A model generated the notes under the pieces. That model saw nothing but the letters and a program-made list of their open reading frames with translations. It did no database searches and was not told the origin of the DNA. A DNA stretch of 64,000 nt. Origin: Bacillus safensis FO-36b (GTDB lineage Bacteria > Bacillota > Bacilli > Bacillales > Bacillaceae). The translations under genes and the position numbers were made by a program. The stretch is from contig NZ_ASJD01000005.1 in assembly GCF_000691165.1 (NCBI RefSeq), positions 62,001-126,000 on the forward strand, given 5' to 3'. This document shows, in pieces, positions 52,476 through 61,961 of this stretch (positions are counted from its first letter, which is position 1; each line of letters starts with the position of its first letter).

Positions 52476-54074
52476 GTGAAAAAAACTTTAAGACTGCAAA
52501 CACGGCTGACGATCTTTGTGTGCATCGTTGTCCTGATCTCCCTTTGTATCACATTCTTTACGATATGGTCGGAAACAGCCAAGAACATCCATCAGCAGGA
52601 ACGTGACATTGCTCTCTCTACTGCCAAAATGGTCGCAGAGGCACCGATCACCGCACAATCATTAGAAAATCATTCATATTCCGCATTACGAAAATATACA
52701 ACAAGTGTTCAGCAAATCACCAAAACCGAATTCGTTGTCGTCATGGATATGAACGGTATCCGCAAAACACACCCGAATCCGCAGAAGATTGGAAAGCGGT
52801 TTGCCGGCGGTGATGAAAAAGCAGCATTACAGGGAAAAGAACATATTAGTACGGCTTCTGGAACACTCGGCAGATCCATGCGTGCTTTTGTTCCTGTTTA
52901 TGATCAAAATGGAAAGCAGCTTGGGGCTGTGGCCGTCGGGATTACGTTAAAGGAAATTGACTTGATTATTCATCAAAGCTTACTTCCACTCTACTTCGTC
53001 ACATCACTCAGCCTTCTATCTGGCATCATTGGAGCACTCATCGTGGCAAGAAAAGTGAAGAAGATTATGTTTGGACTTGAGCCGGATGAGATCGCTACAT
53101 TGTTAAAAGAACGAAGTGCCATGCTAGAATCAACAAAAGAAGGGATTCTTGCCGTCGATCAGCACGGTAAAATCAAACTGGCCAATGCAGAGGCAAAACG
53201 GCTCTTTCATAATATGGGCATTATGGTTGATCCTAGAGAACAAGATGTTCAAACTCTCCTCCCTTCAAGCGGCTTAAAACAGGTCATTGAAACACGCAAG
53301 CCGCTGCTTGATCGTGACGTGAGAATGAATGGACTGGAGCTCGTCTTTAATGAAGTGCCAATTACGGTAAAAGGTGAAATTGTCGGAGCCATCGCCACCT
53401 TCCGTGACAAAACAGAAGTGAAACATCTGGCTGAGCAGCTTAGCGGGGTCAAAATGTATGCGAATGCGCTCCGTGCCCAGTCACATGAATTTATGAACAA
53501 GCTGCATGTCATTTTAGGGTTGGTTCAGCTCAAAAACTACGATGACCTTGGCACCTATATCAAAGATATTGCGATCTATCAGCAAACGGAAACAAATGAA
53601 ATCATCAACCATGTGAAAAACTCTGTTTTAGCAGGATTTTTACTAGGAAAACAAAGCTATATCAGGGAACAAGGCGCTGCCTTGGAGGTTATTTGCAGCA
53701 CACAAGTGCCAAATACGGAGGACCCGGCAGTGACGCATGATCTCATTACCGTGATTGGCAACTTGTTAAATAACGCACTCGATGCTGTTTCACATACTGA
53801 CACGAAAAACATCTCGATCTCCTTCAGATACGTCCATGAGCAGCTTCACATTGAAATCACGGACACAGGTGTTGGTCTCACGAAAGAAGAACAAGACATC
53901 ATGTTTGATCAAGGCTTTTCAACTAAAGGAGAAGACCGAGGGTTCGGACTCTACTTCGTTGACCAAAGCATCAAGAAATTGAACGGACATATGATTGTCA
54001 CGAGTGAAAAAGGAGAAGGAACGACCTTTAGTCTCCGCATTCCATATAAACAAAAGGAGGATTCACATGATTAA
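52476..54074 (+). CDS. malK: Malate sensor histidine kinase MalK (YufL)
   Basis: 532 residues from GTG 52476 (TTAGGGG site). CitA/DcuS type: membrane helices near 10-32 and 165-185 flank a PASp sensor ([29 protein letters not shown]) whose RTHP motif contacts the dicarboxylate; then a cytoplasmic PAS domain, a SpoOB-type histidine region ([18 protein letters not shown]) and HATPase with NALDAV, DTGVG, GFGLYF. In B. subtilis MalK/MalR turns on maeN in response to malate. Overlaps malR by 8 bp. Confidence 0.94.
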   Translation: MKKTLRLQTRLTIFVCIVVLISLCITFFTIWSETAKNIHQQERDIALSTAKMVAEAPITAQSLENHSYSALRKYTTSVQQITKTEFVVVMDMNGIRKTHPNPQKIGKRFAGGDEKAALQGKEHISTASGTLGRSMRAFVPVYDQNGKQLGAVAVGITLKEIDLIIHQSLLPLYFVTSLSLLSGIIGALIVARKVKKIMFGLEPDEIATLLKERSAMLESTKEGILAVDQHGKIKLANAEAKRLFHNMGIMVDPREQDVQTLLPSSGLKQVIETRKPLLDRDVRMNGLELVFNEVPITVKGEIVGAIATFRDKTEVKHLAEQLSGVKMYANALRAQSHEFMNKLHVILGLVQLKNYDDLGTYIKDIAIYQQTETNEIINHVKNSVLAGFLLGKQSYIREQGAALEVICSTQVPNTEDPAVTHDLITVIGNLLNNALDAVSHTDTKNISISFRYVHEQLHIEITDTGVGLTKEEQDIMFDQGFSTKGEDRGFGLYFVDQSIKKLNGHMIVTSEKGEGTTFSLRIPYKQKEDSHD

Positions 54075-54774
54075 TGTGTTAATAGTAGAAGATGATCCAA
54101 TGGTTGGGGAGCTGAACAAACGCTACCTGACCCAAATCGACGGCTTTGAGTTAAAGGGGATTGCCACCTCCTTTCAGCAGGCACTTGAAGTGTTAAAAAC
54201 AGAAGTCATACACCTCGTCCTGCTCGATATTTATATGCCTGGTCAAAATGGACTGGCATTACTAACAGAAATTCGCCAGCAAAATCATGCCGTTGATGTC
54301 ATTGTCATTTCGGCTGCAAATGAAGTCGATGTTGTACAGCAAACGATGCGAAACGGAGCAGTTGATTATTTAATTAAGCCTTTTGAGTTCGAACGATTCC
54401 AATCAGCACTGGCAGAGTACAAACGGAAACACGCCCTGTATCAATCCATGAACAGCATTTCGCAAAATGATTTAGATGCGAAGCTTTTTCATAAAAAAGC
54501 AGAGGCGGAAAAAGTCCTCTTGCCAAAAGGACTGACCAAAAGCACACTTAAACTCATCTGGACAAGCATTCAATCATTTGGCCAGCAGGCTTTCACAACT
54601 GAAGACCTAGCCAATCATACAGAAATCTCTCAAGTCTCCATTAGAAAATACTTGAAGTTCCTTGAGGATATCGAAGTGGTGGATGTTGAAATGGCATATG
54701 GGACAATTGGACGTCCTGTTTTCCAATATAAACTGAACACGAGCAATATGAATTTGATTCAGCAATATCTTTAA
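54067..54774 (+). CDS. malR: Response regulator MalR (YufM)
   Basis: 235 residues from ATG 54067 with an AAAAGGAGG site inside the end of malK. Receiver domain with the acidic pocket VEDDPM, phospho-aspartate in LLDIYMPG near residue 54, and the lysine in YLIKPFEF. The C-terminal half has the CitB-type helix-turn-helix ([23 protein letters not shown]). Controls maeN, which lies five genes downstream. Ends before a strong terminator. Confidence 0.94.
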   Translation: MINVLIVEDDPMVGELNKRYLTQIDGFELKGIATSFQQALEVLKTEVIHLVLLDIYMPGQNGLALLTEIRQQNHAVDVIVISAANEVDVVQQTMRNGAVDYLIKPFEFERFQSALAEYKRKHALYQSMNSISQNDLDAKLFHKKAEAEKVLLPKGLTKSTLKLIWTSIQSFGQQAFTTEDLANHTEISQVSIRKYLKFLEDIEVVDVEMAYGTIGRPVFQYKLNTSNMNLIQQYL

Positions 54775-54781
54775 AATACTA

Positions 54782-54815
54782 CATCTGACCTTTCACAAAG
54801 GCCAGATGTTTTTTT
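54782..54815 (+). terminator. Terminator of malKR
   Basis: CATCTGACCTTT and AAAGGCCAGATG pair (one mismatch) around CAC and run into seven T. Confidence 0.9.
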
Positions 54816-55168
54816 ATGGCATACGATGTAACAAACCCCTTGATATCAGTAGTTCTGCTGTAGCGGAGCACATCACAAAAGCGGCATTATATCATATTTC
54901 AGCAGATAAAAAGACATCAAATAAACCCATTTAACATTTTTTTAAAAATAAAACAAATTTCTATTTATTTATTCGATCGGAAATGATAAATTATGATTGA
55001 TTAGTTCAACGAGATATAAGTCTGATGTCTTACATCTTCTCTCCTGCCCTCCATAAGTTTCATGAGAAAGCAGGATAAAATACCCTCTTCAGAAGGGTGA
55101 GAAGTGATAGTTCGGTCTTTTTTCGCGAGACTTTTCTGAAACTTTTAAATTTTATAGGGGGTTATGTT
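54816..55168 (+). promoter_or_regulatory. Long leader region of nupN
   Basis: About 350 bp with no credible gene. It holds an AT-rich stretch (54930-55010) fit for a promoter, weak hairpins (TCCTGC/GCAGGA around 55044-55075, ACCCT/AGGGT near 55081-55098) and a CodY-box-like site at 55130-55144. I could not match it to a known riboswitch class. Confidence 0.5.
55130..55144 (+). promoter_or_regulatory. CodY-box-like site ahead of nupN
   Basis: ACTTTTCTGAAACTT differs from the consensus AATTTTCWGAAAATT at two of 15 positions, and lies 25 bp ahead of the start codon. The B. subtilis nupNOPQ (yufN) operon is a known CodY target. Confidence 0.6.
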
Positions 55169-56251
55169 TTGAAGAAGCGCAAAATTGGACTAGCATTGTC
55201 CTTAGTCGTAGCAGCAGGAACCATCCTTGGAGCATGCGGCAACTCTGGCTCAAACAGCGGTGAAAGCAAAAAAGATAAAGATCAATTCACTGTTGCAATG
55301 GTAACTGATGTCGGTGGTGTCGATGACAAATCGTTTAACCAATCAGCTTGGGAAGGTTTACAAGCATTTGGGAAAGACAACAATCTAAAAAAAGGTAAAA
55401 ACGGCTTTGATTACTTACAATCTAAATCAGATGCTGACTATACAACAAACTTAAACACACTTGCTCGTGAGAAATTCGACTTGATTTACGGAATTGGTTT
55501 CTTAATGGAAGATGCTATTTCTGAAATTGCGGATCAACGTAAGAAAAACCACTTTGCGATCGTTGATGCAGTCGTGAAAAAAGACAACGTAGCCAGCATT
55601 GTATTTAACGAAAACGAAGGATCATTCCTTGTGGGTGTTGCGGCTGCTCTTTCTACAAAATCAAACAAAATTGGATTCGTAGGCGGCGTTGATTCTGAAT
55701 TAGTCAGAAAATTCGAAGTTGGCTTCCGCGCAGGTGTTGAAGCAGCTAATCCGAAAGCAAAAGTTGAAGTGAAATATGCCGGTGCATTCGATAAGGCTGA
55801 CATCGGGAAAGCAACAGCTGAAAGCATGTACAAATCTGGCGTCGACATCATCTATCATGCTGCTGGCGGCACTGGAACTGGTGTCTTCACAGAAGCGAAA
55901 AACCTGAAAAAAGCAGATCCTAACCGTAAAGTTTGGGTTATCGGTGTAGATAAAGACCAGTATGACGAAGGAAAAGTACCTGGAACAAAACAAAGTGTCA
56001 CCCTTACTTCTATGGTTAAGAAAGTAGACACAGCGGTACAAGACTTAACAACGAAAGCAAAAGAAGGTAAGTTCCCTGGCGGTGAAGTGATCACATACGG
56101 TCTGAAAGAAGGCGCTCTTGACATCTCTCCATCTAAGGAAAACCTTGATAAAGATGTATTAAAGAAAGTTGAAGAATGGAAACAAAAAATCATCAAGGGT
56201 GAAGTGAAAATCCCTGCAACACGTGATGAACTAAAAGATTTTAAAGCTTAA
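55169..56251 (+). CDS. nupN: Nucleoside-binding lipoprotein of ABC transporter
   Basis: 360 residues from TTG 55169, with GGGGG 7 bp ahead; the open frame starts 24 codons earlier in the leader. Lipoprotein signal with lipobox LGAC near residue 21, then a polar linker and the BMP (basic membrane protein) fold: [53 protein letters not shown]. It captures guanosine and other nucleosides outside the membrane for NupOPQ. A hairpin and a terminator follow, so it can be made in excess of the other parts. Confidence 0.94.
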   Translation: MKKRKIGLALSLVVAAGTILGACGNSGSNSGESKKDKDQFTVAMVTDVGGVDDKSFNQSAWEGLQAFGKDNNLKKGKNGFDYLQSKSDADYTTNLNTLAREKFDLIYGIGFLMEDAISEIADQRKKNHFAIVDAVVKKDNVASIVFNENEGSFLVGVAAALSTKSNKIGFVGGVDSELVRKFEVGFRAGVEAANPKAKVEVKYAGAFDKADIGKATAESMYKSGVDIIYHAAGGTGTGVFTEAKNLKKADPNRKVWVIGVDKDQYDEGKVPGTKQSVTLTSMVKKVDTAVQDLTTKAKEGKFPGGEVITYGLKEGALDISPSKENLDKDVLKKVEEWKQKIIKGEVKIPATRDELKDFKA

Positions 56252-56261
56252 TTTGAGCAGC

Positions 56262-56362
56262 GGGATAAGCGTGCCTTATCCCCTTGCCTCTCCTTTACCT
56301 CCTCTTTATTCGTAAAAGGTGGTAAAAGAAAAGCTGCAGCCTCGTTTTGCAGCTTTTCTTTT
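56262..56362 (+). terminator. Two hairpins between nupN and nupO, the second a terminator
   Basis: GGGATAAG/CTTATCCC (56262-56282) is a likely 3' stabiliser. AAAAGCTGC/GCAGCTTTT (56329-56357) is followed by CTTTT and should end part of the transcripts, keeping the binding protein more abundant than the membrane parts. Confidence 0.75.
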
Positions 56363-56410
56363 GCTAGTTTTTATCTTCATCAGCACCCTAAAAAAGGAGC
56401 GGTTAAACCT

Positions 56411-57946
56411 GTGGATTATGTCATTGAAATGTTGAATATACGCAAAGAATTCCCTGGCATTGTAGCAAACGACAACATTACGCTGCAGCTAAAAAAGGGC
56501 GAAATTCATGCGCTGCTTGGTGAAAACGGCGCTGGAAAATCAACGCTCATGAACGTGCTTTTCGGACTGTACCAGCCTGAAAAAGGTGAAATCAAGGTAC
56601 ACGGAAAACCTGTGACCATCTCTAGTCCAAATGATGCTAGTGATTTAGGCATCGGAATGGTGCATCAGCACTTTATGCTTGTCGATACCTTCACTGTCGC
56701 TGAAAACATCATTTTAGGTAAAGAGCCCAAGAAGTTTGGAAAGATTGACAAAGAACAAGCCATACAGCAAGTACAAGAGCTTTCTGACCGCTATGGTTTG
56801 AAAATAGATCCTGCCGCAAAAGTATCTGACATCTCTGTCGGCATGCAGCAGCGTGCAGAAATTTTAAAAACACTTTACCGCGGCGCTGACATTTTGATCT
56901 TCGACGAACCAACGGCCGTTTTAACACCTCAAGAAATCAAAGAACTCATACAAATTATGAAAAACTTAATCAATGAAGGCAAATCCATTATTTTAATCAC
57001 CCATAAGCTGAAAGAAATTATGGATGCCTGTCATCGCGTGACCATTATCCGAAAAGGCCAAGGCATTCGTACACTTGATGTGGCAAGTACAAATAAAGAC
57101 GAACTGGCAAGCCTCATGGTTGGCCGTGAAGTGTCATTTAAAACAGATAAAAAAGCGGCTTCTCCTGCTGAGGAGGTTCTTCAAATTCAAGACCTCACAG
57201 TAAAAGACGCCAGAGGAATTGAAGCGGTCAAACAGTTGAACCTCTCAGTGAAGGCTGGCGAAATTGTCGGAATTGCTGGGGTAGATGGCAATGGCCAGTC
57301 TGAATTAATTGAAGCCATTACCGGTCTAAAGAAATCAGAATCTGGCACGATCATGCTAAACGGGAAAGCCATTCAAAATCTCCCGCCTCGTAAAGTGACC
57401 GAATCCGGGATTGGACATATTCCTCAGGATCGTCATAAACATGGACTTGTACTCGATTTTTCAATTGGAGAAAACATTTCCTTACAAACGTATTATCAGC
57501 GTCCTTATTCAAAATTCGGATTATTGAATATGAAAAATATTTATCAAAAAGCAAAACGAATCATTGCGGAATATGACGTCAGAACACCGAGTGAATATAC
57601 AGAAGCGCGCGCTCTGTCAGGCGGTAACCAGCAAAAAGCCATTATCGGCCGTGAAGTTGACCGCAATCCTGATTTATTAATTGCCGCTCAGCCGACACGT
57701 GGACTTGATGTTGGTGCGATTGAATTTGTTCATAAACGTCTAATCGAGCAAAGAGACGCAGGCAAAGCCGTTTTGCTCATCTCCTTTGAGCTTGATGAAA
57801 TTATCAATGTCAGTGATAAAATCGCTGTTATTTTCGAAGGCAGCATTGTGGCCATTGTTGATCCAAAAGAAACAACAGAGCAAGAGCTTGGTCTATTAAT
57901 GGCTGGAAGTACGCAACAGGAAGTGGGGAAAGAAGCAAATGTCTAA
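56411..57946 (+). CDS. nupO: Nucleoside ABC transporter ATPase
   Basis: 511 residues from GTG 56411 with AAAGGAGCGG ahead. Two fused ABC domains. First: Walker A GENGAGKST, Q-loop HQH, signature SVGMQQR (divergent), Walker B ILIFDEPT. Second: degenerate Walker A GVDGNGQSE, signature LSGGNQQK, Walker B LLIAAQPTRG. This is the sugar/nucleoside (RbsA-like) type. It drives uptake through NupP and NupQ. Overlaps nupP by 8 bp. Confidence 0.95.
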   Translation: MDYVIEMLNIRKEFPGIVANDNITLQLKKGEIHALLGENGAGKSTLMNVLFGLYQPEKGEIKVHGKPVTISSPNDASDLGIGMVHQHFMLVDTFTVAENIILGKEPKKFGKIDKEQAIQQVQELSDRYGLKIDPAAKVSDISVGMQQRAEILKTLYRGADILIFDEPTAVLTPQEIKELIQIMKNLINEGKSIILITHKLKEIMDACHRVTIIRKGQGIRTLDVASTNKDELASLMVGREVSFKTDKKAASPAEEVLQIQDLTVKDARGIEAVKQLNLSVKAGEIVGIAGVDGNGQSELIEAITGLKKSESGTIMLNGKAIQNLPPRKVTESGIGHIPQDRHKHGLVLDFSIGENISLQTYYQRPYSKFGLLNMKNIYQKAKRIIAEYDVRTPSEYTEARALSGGNQQKAIIGREVDRNPDLLIAAQPTRGLDVGAIEFVHKRLIEQRDAGKAVLLISFELDEIINVSDKIAVIFEGSIVAIVDPKETTEQELGLLMAGSTQQEVGKEANV

Positions 57947-58985
57947 TCGCTTAACAAATCTGCTGATTCCGCTTATAGCCATTGTACTTGGTCTTTTGGT
58001 TGGGGCCATTATTATGATGGCAAGCGGTTATAGTGTCATCGAAGGCTATAGCGCCCTTTGGAATGGCGTTTTCGGTGAAACCTATTATATGGGAGAAACC
58101 ATCAGGCAAGTGACACCTTATATTTTATCAGGGCTTGCTGTTGCCTTTGCATTTCGGACAGGCCTGTTTAATATCGGTGTAGAAGGTCAAATGCTTGTTG
58201 GCTGGGTAGCTGCTGTATGGATTGGAACAACAGTCCATGCACCTATGTATATTCATCTGCCGCTTGCACTCATCACCGCAGCTGCTGCAGGTGCTTTATG
58301 GGGCTTTATTCCTGGATTTTTAAAAGCTCGTTTTTATGTGCATGAGGTCATCGTTACTATCATGATGAACTACATCGCCCTTCATGTCACAAACTATTTA
58401 ATCTCAAATGTCTTAACAGATAATAAAGATAAAACAGATAAAATCGATGCCACTGCGTCGCTCCGCTCTGGATTTTTTGAGCAGATCACTGATTTTTCCC
58501 GAATGCATAACGGTATTTTTGTTGCCATTATTGCTGCGGTCGTAATGTGGATCATTATTCAAAAAACGTCTAAAGGGTTTGAATTACGAGCAGTTGGTAT
58601 GAACCAGCAGGCATCACATTATGCTGGTATGAACGTTCGCCGCAATATCATTTATGCGATGCTCATTTCAGGTGCTTTTGCAGGTCTTGCAGGCGCTATG
58701 GAAGGTCTTGGTACATTTGAATATGCTTCTATTAAAGGCTCGTTTACAGGCGTAGGTTTTGATGGAATTGCCGTCGCTTTATTAGGTGGAAATACGGCTG
58801 TTGGTGTTGTCCTTGCTGCATTATTGCTTGGTGGATTGAAGGTCGGTGCATTAAATATGCCGCTTGAATCAGGCGTACCGACTGAGGTTGTTGATATTGT
58901 CATTGCGATCATCATTCTTTTCGTCGCCTCAAGCTATATTATCCGTCTTGTGATTCAACAAATGAAGAAAAAGGGGGGAAAATAA
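57939..58985 (+). CDS. nupP: Nucleoside ABC transporter permease NupP
   Basis: 348 residues with about nine membrane helices of the BPD_transp_2 family. Conserved AFRTGLFNIGVEGQMLVG near residue 70 and GAFAGLAGAMEGLG near 245 contact the ATPase and line the path. Overlaps nupO by 8 bp and is followed directly by nupQ. Forms the membrane channel with NupQ. Confidence 0.94.
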   Translation: MSNRLTNLLIPLIAIVLGLLVGAIIMMASGYSVIEGYSALWNGVFGETYYMGETIRQVTPYILSGLAVAFAFRTGLFNIGVEGQMLVGWVAAVWIGTTVHAPMYIHLPLALITAAAAGALWGFIPGFLKARFYVHEVIVTIMMNYIALHVTNYLISNVLTDNKDKTDKIDATASLRSGFFEQITDFSRMHNGIFVAIIAAVVMWIIIQKTSKGFELRAVGMNQQASHYAGMNVRRNIIYAMLISGAFAGLAGAMEGLGTFEYASIKGSFTGVGFDGIAVALLGGNTAVGVVLAALLLGGLKVGALNMPLESGVPTEVVDIVIAIIILFVASSYIIRLVIQQMKKKGGK

Positions 58986-59945
58986 GTGGGATTTCTGCAA
59001 ATACTTGAAATCATCGTCCCAGCTACACTTGTTTATGCTGCACCACTTATTTTAACCGCTCTTGGAGGCGTCTTTTCAGAAAGATCAGGTGTTGTCAATA
59101 TCGGTCTTGAAGGGTTGATGGTCGTCGGAGCATTTTCCAGTATTATCTTTAACTTATTTTTTGCTGATACGTTTGGAGCCTTGACCCCGTGGCTTGGGCT
59201 TCTCGTCGGAATGGCCGTTGGCGGTTTGTTCTCACTGATTCATGCAGTGGCGACCATTACCTTCCGAGCTGATCAAACGGTCAGTGGTGTGGCGATTAAC
59301 ATGCTGGCACTTGGCGCAACATTGTTTGTCGTCAAACTGATTTATGGGAAAGCACAAACTGATAAAATTACAGAGCCTTTCTATAAAGGAGATATCCCCC
59401 TTTTAAGTGACATTCCGATCATTGGTGATATTTTCTTTAAAGATGTTTATTATACGTCTATACTCGCCTTAGCTCTTGCGGTTGTTGCTTGGTTTGTTTT
59501 ATTTAAAATGCCGTTTGGTCTTCGTCTTCGTGCAGTCGGAGAGCACCCAATGGCAGCTGATACAATGGGTATCAAAGTGTATCGGATGCGTTATATCGCT
59601 GTTTTCATTAGTGGACTGTTTGGCGGTCTTGGCGGAGCTGTTTATGCCTCAACGATCGCGCTTGATTTCTCACATGCCACCATTACTGGACAAGGCTTCA
59701 TCGCACTAGCTGCGCTTGTATTCGGTAAATGGCATCCATTTGGCGCAATGGGCGCCGCTTTATTCTTTGGATTTGCTCAAAGTTTAAGCATCATTGGCTC
59801 TCTCCTGCCGCTGTTCCAAGATATACCGAATGTGTATATGCTCATAGCACCATATGTGCTCACCATTTTAGCACTTACTGGCTTCATCGGACGTGCCGAT
59901 GCACCGAAAGCACTTGGTACGCCTTATCTAAAAGGAAAACGATAA
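58986..59945 (+). CDS. nupQ: Nucleoside ABC transporter permease NupQ
   Basis: 319 residues from a GTG that immediately follows the nupP stop; the ribosome site GGGGGG lies in the end of nupP. BPD_transp_2 family: ERSGVVNIGLEGLMVVGAF near residue 32, LRAVGEHPMAADTMGIKVYRMR near 175, and GLFGGLGGAVYAS near 210. Second half of the membrane channel. Last gene of the operon, followed by a terminator. Confidence 0.94.
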   Translation: MGFLQILEIIVPATLVYAAPLILTALGGVFSERSGVVNIGLEGLMVVGAFSSIIFNLFFADTFGALTPWLGLLVGMAVGGLFSLIHAVATITFRADQTVSGVAINMLALGATLFVVKLIYGKAQTDKITEPFYKGDIPLLSDIPIIGDIFFKDVYYTSILALALAVVAWFVLFKMPFGLRLRAVGEHPMAADTMGIKVYRMRYIAVFISGLFGGLGGAVYASTIALDFSHATITGQGFIALAALVFGKWHPFGAMGAALFFGFAQSLSIIGSLLPLFQDIPNVYMLIAPYVLTILALTGFIGRADAPKALGTPYLKGKR

Positions 59946-59961
59946 ATACGATGTATGATCA

Positions 59962-59998
59962 ATCCTCTGAAGGACAAACTATCTTCAGGGGATTTTTG
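59962..59998 (+). terminator. Terminator of the nup operon
   Basis: ATCCTCTGAAG and CTTCAGGGGAT pair (one G-T) around 10 nt and are followed by TTTTT. Confidence 0.88.
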
Positions 59999-60121
59999 TA
60001 TGATAAAAAACTCAAAAACTCCTGTTTATTTTACTTTTATTACACTTATTTTAGTTTAATAAATAGAAGAGTGTCATTGAATCTTCTACAATTGAGACAA
60101 ATAGCATTTGGGGGTGTTTAT

Positions 60122-61459
60122 GTGGCTAATGCACAACAATTGAAATCGATTACAAACGATTCTGACAATAATAAAAGCGTTTTCCGTAAGATCATGTCTT
60201 GGAAAATTGGTGTTATTGATCTACCTGTGTATTTAGTACTTGCAGCGATTATTTTAACTGCCGCTTATTTTAATAAAATTCCAGCAAATATGCTTGGTGG
60301 TTTCGCTGTTATTATGATTTTGGGGATTTTCCTTGGAGATGTAGGACAACGTATTCCAATCTTAAAAGATATTGGTGGACCGGCGATTCTTTCTTTATTC
60401 GTACCATCGTTCCTGGTCTTTTTTAATGTTCTGAATCCGAACTCATTGGAAGCGGTTACGTCTCTTATGAAAACGTCGAACTTCCTTTACTTCTATATTT
60501 CTGCTCTTGTAGTAGGTAGTATTCTTGGGATGCAGCGAACGGTTTTAGTACAAGGCCTTATTCGTATGTTTGTTCCTCTAGTTGCAGGTACAATTGCAGC
60601 TGTGAGTGCTGGTATCCTTGTTGGCCTTTTAGTTGGTTACACACCGCATCATTCATTCTTCTTTATTATTGTACCGATTATTGCCGGTGGTGTTGGTGAA
60701 GGGATTTTGCCATTATCTATCGCTTATTCACAAATTCTTGATGTGTCAGCAGAGTCATTAATTTCTCAATTAATTCCTGCGGCTGTCATTGGGAATGTCA
60801 TTGCCATTATCTGTGCTGGTGCAATGAAAAAGCTTGGTGAGAAACGTCCTGAACTGAACGGGAATGGCCGTCTTGTGAAATCTAAAGAAGCAAACGAAAT
60901 TTTCGAACAGCCAGATATGGATGCAAAAGTTGATTTCGGGTTAATGGGTGCTGGTGTACTCGTTGCTTGTACAACCTTCATCTTTGGTGGTTTGTTAGAA
61001 AGCTTTGTTCATATTCCAGGTCCAATCTTAATGATTGTTCTTGCTGCTTTAATCAAATACTTAAACGTGATGCCTCAGCATCTTCAAAATGGCTCACAGC
61101 AGTTCTACAAGTTTGTATCAAGAAGTTTTACATGGCCGCTAATGGTTGGTCTCGGTATTCTGTACATTCCACTTGATGATGTAGCAACTGTCATCTCCAT
61201 TCCATTCGTATGCGTATGTATCGCTGTTGTACTCGCAATGGTTGGTTCTGGTTACTTCGTTGGAAAACTAATGAACATGTATCCAGTAGAATCAGCTATT
61301 GTCACTGGCTGTCACAGCGGACTTGGCGGTACTGGTGACGTTGCCATTCTTTCAGCTTCTGGGAGAATGGGTCTTATGCCTTTCGCACAAGTATCTACAC
61401 GGCTTGGCGGAGCAGCAACAGTCATCTGTGCAACGATCTTACTCAGAATGTTTAGTTAA
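60122..61459 (+). CDS. maeN: Sodium/malate symporter MaeN (2-hydroxycarboxylate family)
   Basis: 445 residues from GTG 60122, with GGGGG at 7 bp; a much longer open frame upstream overlaps nupQ in another frame and is not real. 2HCT family: GGxGxG reentrant-loop signatures appear as GGVGEGILPLS near 195 and SGLGGTGDVAILSASGRMGLMPFAQ near 400, where substrate and Na+ bind. About 11 membrane helices. The AT-rich 120 bp upstream should contain the MalR site. A perfect CcpA-type cre lies within codons 7-11. Confidence 0.94.
   Translation: MANAQQLKSITNDSDNNKSVFRKIMSWKIGVIDLPVYLVLAAIILTAAYFNKIPANMLGGFAVIMILGIFLGDVGQRIPILKDIGGPAILSLFVPSFLVFFNVLNPNSLEAVTSLMKTSNFLYFYISALVVGSILGMQRTVLVQGLIRMFVPLVAGTIAAVSAGILVGLLVGYTPHHSFFFIIVPIIAGGVGEGILPLSIAYSQILDVSAESLISQLIPAAVIGNVIAIICAGAMKKLGEKRPELNGNGRLVKSKEANEIFEQPDMDAKVDFGLMGAGVLVACTTFIFGGLLESFVHIPGPILMIVLAALIKYLNVMPQHLQNGSQQFYKFVSRSFTWPLMVGLGILYIPLDDVATVISIPFVCVCIAVVLAMVGSGYFVGKLMNMYPVESAIVTGCHSGLGGTGDVAILSASGRMGLMPFAQVSTRLGGAATVICATILLRMFS
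60141..60154 (+). promoter_or_regulatory. cre-type site inside the start of maeN
   Basis: TGAAATCGATTACA fits TGWNANCGNTNWCA at every defined position. It lies 19 bp inside the coding region, where CcpA binding could block elongation. Confidence 0.55.
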
Positions 61460-61469
61460 ACATTCACAC

Positions 61470-61509
61470 AAAAAAAGCATGGGCTCTCACATGGACCCAT
61501 GCTTTTTTT
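61470..61509. terminator. Terminator between maeN and yufS
   Basis: GCATGGG and CCCATGC pair around a 12-nt loop, flanked by long A- and T-runs on both sides. Confidence 0.9.
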
Positions 61510-61533
61510 ATATTTCTTTTCTCCTATAGGATC

Positions 61534-61743
61534 TTATTCATCAGCTAATACAATTCGTAAATATTCCCTGGGCTGAAAAGGATACAGCTTGGTTTCTTGA
61601 TAGCTCATGTGAAGAAGATGCTCAGAAAACAGCGGCCATTCACTCCCGGCCTGCCACCTTTTTTGATCATTTCGGTCAATCAAGAATGCTCCTCCTAAAA
61701 TCGTGCAGAATAGGCTTAAGCTGATGGCGATCTTTCGTTTCAT
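61534..61743 (-). CDS. yufS: Small exported or membrane-anchored protein YufS
   Basis: 69 residues from ATG 61743 (AAAGGAG site); the frame opens 17 codons earlier. One N-terminal hydrophobic segment (MKRKIAISLSLFCTILGGAFL) followed by a polar part with WPLFSEHLLHMSYQETKLYPF. B. subtilis has the similarly small yufS in the same place between maeN and mrpA. Function unknown. Confidence 0.78.
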   Translation of the reverse strand: MKRKIAISLSLFCTILGGAFLIDRNDQKRWQAGSEWPLFSEHLLHMSYQETKLYPFQPREYLRIVLADE

Positions 61744-61854
61744 TTGATCAGCTCCTTTAAGAAAAGCATGTACGAAAAACAAAACAATATACAATGAGTA
61801 TCATTTTTGATAAAATTATTTTGTGGTCAAAAGAACCTAAAATAAATACAGTTT

Positions 61855-61904
61855 GCTTGAAATCGTTTCAAACCAATGCACTATGGCTGTATTTACGCTA
61901 TAAT
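61855..61904 (+). promoter_or_regulatory. mrpA upstream region: palindrome and -10
   Basis: A perfect palindrome-like TTGAAATCGTTTCAA lies at 61857-61871 and TATAAT at 61899-61904. No convincing -35 at 17 bp. The palindrome is one base short of a normal cre. Confidence 0.4.
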
Positions 61905-61961
61905 TTTAATTACCAGTTCTTTAGAACGTGAATTTATATTGATCAAAGGAGGTTCATTTTC

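Noticed and set aside
54816-55168. Purine riboswitch or T-box in the nupN leader
   Set aside because: None of the conserved core segments of these classes could be found.
59729-60121. N-terminal extension of maeN by 131 codons
   Set aside because: It is a shadow of nupQ in another frame and runs across the nup terminator; the GTG at 60122 has a proper ribosome site and the family length.
61857-61871. cre site ahead of mrpA
   Set aside because: The palindrome TTGAAATCGTTTCAA has an odd centre one base shorter than a cre and fails two consensus positions; kept only as a noted palindrome.
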